Positions 6,846 to 7,965 of a stretch of DNA of 7,965 bases are shown piece by piece. The stretch is taken from contig JAFPUA010000159.1 in assembly GCA_017413305.1 (NCBI GenBank), forward strand, positions 1 to 7,965. Reading direction: 5' to 3'. The stretch comes from Candidatus Ruminimicrobiellum caprinum. GTDB lineage: Bacteria > Elusimicrobiota > Endomicrobiia > Endomicrobiales > Endomicrobiaceae. Numbering within the stretch: the first letter of the stretch is position 1; each line of letters begins with the position of its first letter. Made by a program: the position numbers and the translations under genes. Below the pieces are notes generated by a model, which saw nothing but the letters and a program-made list of their open reading frames with translations, was not told where the DNA came from and did no database searches.

Positions 6846-6870
6846 AACAAACAATTAAATATTACCTATT

Positions 6871-7078
6871 TTCTTCTCTCATCCGGACTGCACGAAACAA
6901 CCATCACTCAAACTACAAGATACCGCATCAAGTGCGGTATGACAGATTGAACCATTTGTTCCGTTCACCGTCGGCATCCGATTCTCACGGCTTCATTTCA
7001 TCATTTTATTGATGAAGTCGTAGGCTTAACTTTTTTAGAGTATCACTACCGGTAAGGATTTTCACCTTCCCCGAAGAA
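6871..7078 (-). ncRNA. FMN riboswitch (RFN element) with enlarged variable hairpin
   Basis: The minus-strand RNA shows the RFN conserved blocks in order. They are UUCUUCGGGGAAGGUGAAAA near 7078-7059, UCCUUACCGGUAGU, a variable stem UUCAUCA/UGAUGAA, GUGAGAAUCGGAUGCCGACGGU (two blocks ending at 6967), and the 3' block AGUCCGGAUGAGAGAAGA (6889-6872). P1 can form between UUCUUC (7073-7078) and GAAGAA (6871-6876). Binding of FMN is known to switch off riboflavin genes in this family. Usually only a few bases separate GCCGACGGU from AGUCCGGAUG. Here about 77 nt are inserted, folding into an extended hairpin. The element lies directly upstream of ribD and is followed by a terminator. Confidence 0.95.
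6892..6964. repeat. Palindromic insertion inside the riboswitch
   Basis: An outer 9-bp stem pairs 6892-6900 with 6956-6964, including one G-U pair in the minus-strand RNA. An inner perfect 8-bp stem pairs ATACCGCA (6920-6927) with TGCGGTAT (6933-6940) around TCAAG. Between them are partly paired strands. On the minus strand the core reads TGTCATACCGCA, then CTTGA, then TGCGGTATC. This resembles the GTCAT-palindrome-ATC type of intergenic repeat found in several bacterial groups; that likeness is from memory and unverified. There is no U run after the inner stem, so it is not a terminator. Confidence 0.7.
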
Positions 7079-7086
7079 CTGACATT

Positions 7087-7115
7087 ATTTTACAACTTTT
7101 TAATAAAAAATACAA
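7087..7115 (-). promoter_or_regulatory. Predicted sigma70-type promoter of the riboflavin operon
   Basis: On the minus strand TTGTAT (7110-7115) and TAAAAT (7087-7092) are separated by exactly 17 nt. The -35 matches consensus at 3 of 6 positions and the -10 at 5 of 6. The predicted transcript would begin near 7080, just before the first strand of riboswitch P1, which is the expected placement. The same -10 hexamer is found in the secA promoter. Confidence 0.5.
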
Positions 7116-7122
7116 ATTTTAA

Positions 7123-7136
7123 AGCTTTAAGCTATT
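7123..7136. repeat. Two heptamers of the ribD/ribE-insert type at the PIN/TRAM gene end
   Basis: Plus-strand AGCTTTA and AGCTATT are directly adjacent. They have the same orientation and consensus (AGCTNTA) as the array at 5684-5718, and both are followed by a T run. The TAA stop of the PIN/TRAM gene (7127-7129) lies inside. No four-helix-bundle gene accompanies this copy. Confidence 0.6.
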
Positions 7137-7834
7137 TTTCCAAAAAGCATTTTATTCGTAGATGTATGAAGTTTAGATATAATCTGAACATCTGCTTTTT
7201 TCCCGATTAGATTTTTAGCATTTTCTACAATAACTGTCGTTCCATCGTTTAAGAAACCGATAGCTTGGTTTCTTTCTTTACCATCTTTTACTAAAAACAC
7301 GGAAATTTTATTTCCGGGAACAACAGCCGGTCTTAATCTGGAATATAGGTCATTTATATCAACAACTTTTATTTTTTGCACGGTAGACATTTTCTTTAAA
7401 TTAAAATTAACCGTAATTATTCTTGCATTAAGAGATTTAGCAAGCTTCATTATTTTTGAATCTAACGATTTCAAATTAAAATAATTTTTATACCAGATTC
7501 TTACCTTTCTGTGATGACGGACTTTCTTTAGAACACCTTTTACACGAGAAGCGTCTTTAAAAGATTTTAAATCTTTCTCAATATCCTTTATGACAAACAT
7601 AGGAAGAAGATATGTATTGTACAGATTGGAATTTAATATATCCAATATTCTATCATCACAAATAATACTTCTATCAAGAATAACATAATCTCTTTTTTTG
7701 TATCTTCTTATAACAAGCAATGTAAATATCGATATACAATAAACCAAAGTTATAACAGCCCAATTATTTGATACTAACAAATAAACCGCACCGGGATAAA
7801 CAACAAACAACATAATATTTAATAATATGAACAT
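7127..7834 (-). CDS. Membrane-anchored PIN/TRAM domain protein, YacL C-terminal-like
   Basis: The 235-residue protein resembles the second half of Bacillus YacL. It has two short hydrophobic segments (about residues 2-21 and 25-43), a basic turn RRYKKR, a PIN-like domain (about 50-165) and a C-terminal TRAM-like RNA-binding domain. The TRAM region runs from RPAVVPGNKISVFLVKDGKE (168-187) through AIGFLNDGTTVIVENAKNLIG (191-211) to TSTNKMLFGK. YacL-type proteins usually have four N-terminal membrane helices and about 350 residues, so this is a shortened form. PIN acidic positions are partly kept (D54, D84, D125), but the usual T-N-D-x-N motif reads T-V-N-F-N (141-145), replacing an Asp by N143. 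Nuclease activity is therefore uncertain. The ATG at 7834 has GAGG 10 nt upstream, overlapping the aroE end (7-nt gap), so the two genes are one transcription unit. The stop codon lies in a heptamer repeat. Confidence 0.8.
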   Translation of the reverse strand: MFILLNIMLFVVYPGAVYLLVSNNWAVITLVYCISIFTLLVIRRYKKRDYVILDRSIICDDRILDILNSNLYNTYLLPMFVIKDIEKDLKSFKDASRVKGVLKKVRHHRKVRIWYKNYFNLKSLDSKIMKLAKSLNARIITVNFNLKKMSTVQKIKVVDINDLYSRLRPAVVPGNKISVFLVKDGKERNQAIGFLNDGTTVIVENAKNLIGKKADVQIISKLHTSTNKMLFGKIA

Positions 7835-7841
7835 TTTTTAA

Positions 7842-7965
7842 TTACCTCATCAATTTTAAAGCATTTTTCGTGTCGGGGAAAATACCTGTCCACTTTTTAA
7901 ATGAAACAGCCCCCTGACAAATTAACATTCCTTCACCGGAAAAAAATTTAATTTTATTTTTTAAA
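7842..7965 (-). CDS. aroE: Shikimate dehydrogenase, C-terminal 40 codons (partial)
   Basis: AroE reduces 3-dehydroshikimate to shikimate with NADPH in aromatic amino acid synthesis. Only the end of the gene is in the window. The translated tail includes GEGMLICQGAVSFKKWTG (residues 10-27 of the visible part). This corresponds to the G-x-G/P-M-L-V-x-Q-G/A-A-x-S/A-F-x-x-W-T-G signature that closes AroE proteins, where the Gln contacts shikimate. It ends in KLMR and TAA (7842-7844), 7 nt before the PIN/TRAM gene. The assignment rests on this single motif, which is distinctive. Confidence 0.82.
   Translation of the reverse strand, partial: LKNKIKFFSGEGMLICQGAVSFKKWTGIFPDTKNALKLMR

Noticed and set aside
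6806..6850. Fifteen-residue N-terminal extension of RibD from a TTG at 6850
   Set aside because: The extra codons are the terminator hairpin and U run. The family N-terminus and the GGAG ribosome binding site both support the ATG at 6805.
6913..6945. Inner palindrome of the riboswitch as an intrinsic terminator
   Set aside because: Neither strand has a T run after the stem, and it lies between conserved riboswitch blocks that must be transcribed together.
7079..7136. Terminator after the PIN/TRAM gene
   Set aside because: The only inverted repeats here are very AT-rich with loops too small to form. Read-through into the riboswitch leader cannot be excluded.

Overview
The window is AT-rich bacterial DNA in which every gene I can support lies on the minus strand, so transcription runs from high to low coordinates. 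The set is bacterial housekeeping: shikimate dehydrogenase, riboflavin synthesis, ribosome silencing factor and SecA. The low GC, many A/T-ending codons, a four-helix-bundle (23S-IVP family) gene inserted in a core operon, and bacterial riboswitch and terminator logic suggest an AT-rich, probably host-associated or uncultured lineage. Elusimicrobiota-like bacteria are one candidate, but this is a weak impression and not a call.

Layout, in transcription order. (1) 7965-7127: the last 40 codons of aroE, then a small membrane-anchored PIN/TRAM protein related to the C-terminal part of YacL. (2) 7115-6806: a promoter, an FMN (RFN) riboswitch carrying a large extra hairpin, and an intrinsic terminator that overlaps the ribD ribosome binding site. 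(3) 6805-2535: the riboflavin operon ribD - four-helix-bundle gene - ribE - ribBA - ribH - rsfS, with short gaps of 9 to 47 nt, closed by a strong terminator at 2484-2512. (4) 2472-1: a separate promoter and the first 800 codons of secA, which runs off the window end.

How the genes work together. RibBA makes both riboflavin precursors, from GTP and from ribulose 5-phosphate. RibD converts the GTP-derived product by deamination and reduction. RibH condenses the two branches to lumazine, and RibE dismutates lumazine to riboflavin. The FMN riboswitch upstream of ribD should shut the whole unit off when FMN is plentiful. rsfS, a translation factor gene, rides at the end of the same transcript.

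The most unusual structure is the four-helix-bundle gene between ribD and ribE. It is bracketed by short arrays of a degenerate 7-bp repeat: consensus AGCTTAR on one side and its inverse, AGCTNTA, on the other. The arrays supply the stop codons of ribD and of the inserted gene. Two more copies of the same heptamer supply the stop of the PIN/TRAM gene 1.4 kb away. This looks like a small mobile or repeat-associated unit. Other points worth attention are the riboswitch insertion, a TTG-started ribE whose Shine-Dalgarno sits in a perfect 9-bp hairpin, and substitutions at conserved active-site positions in RibD and the PIN domain.
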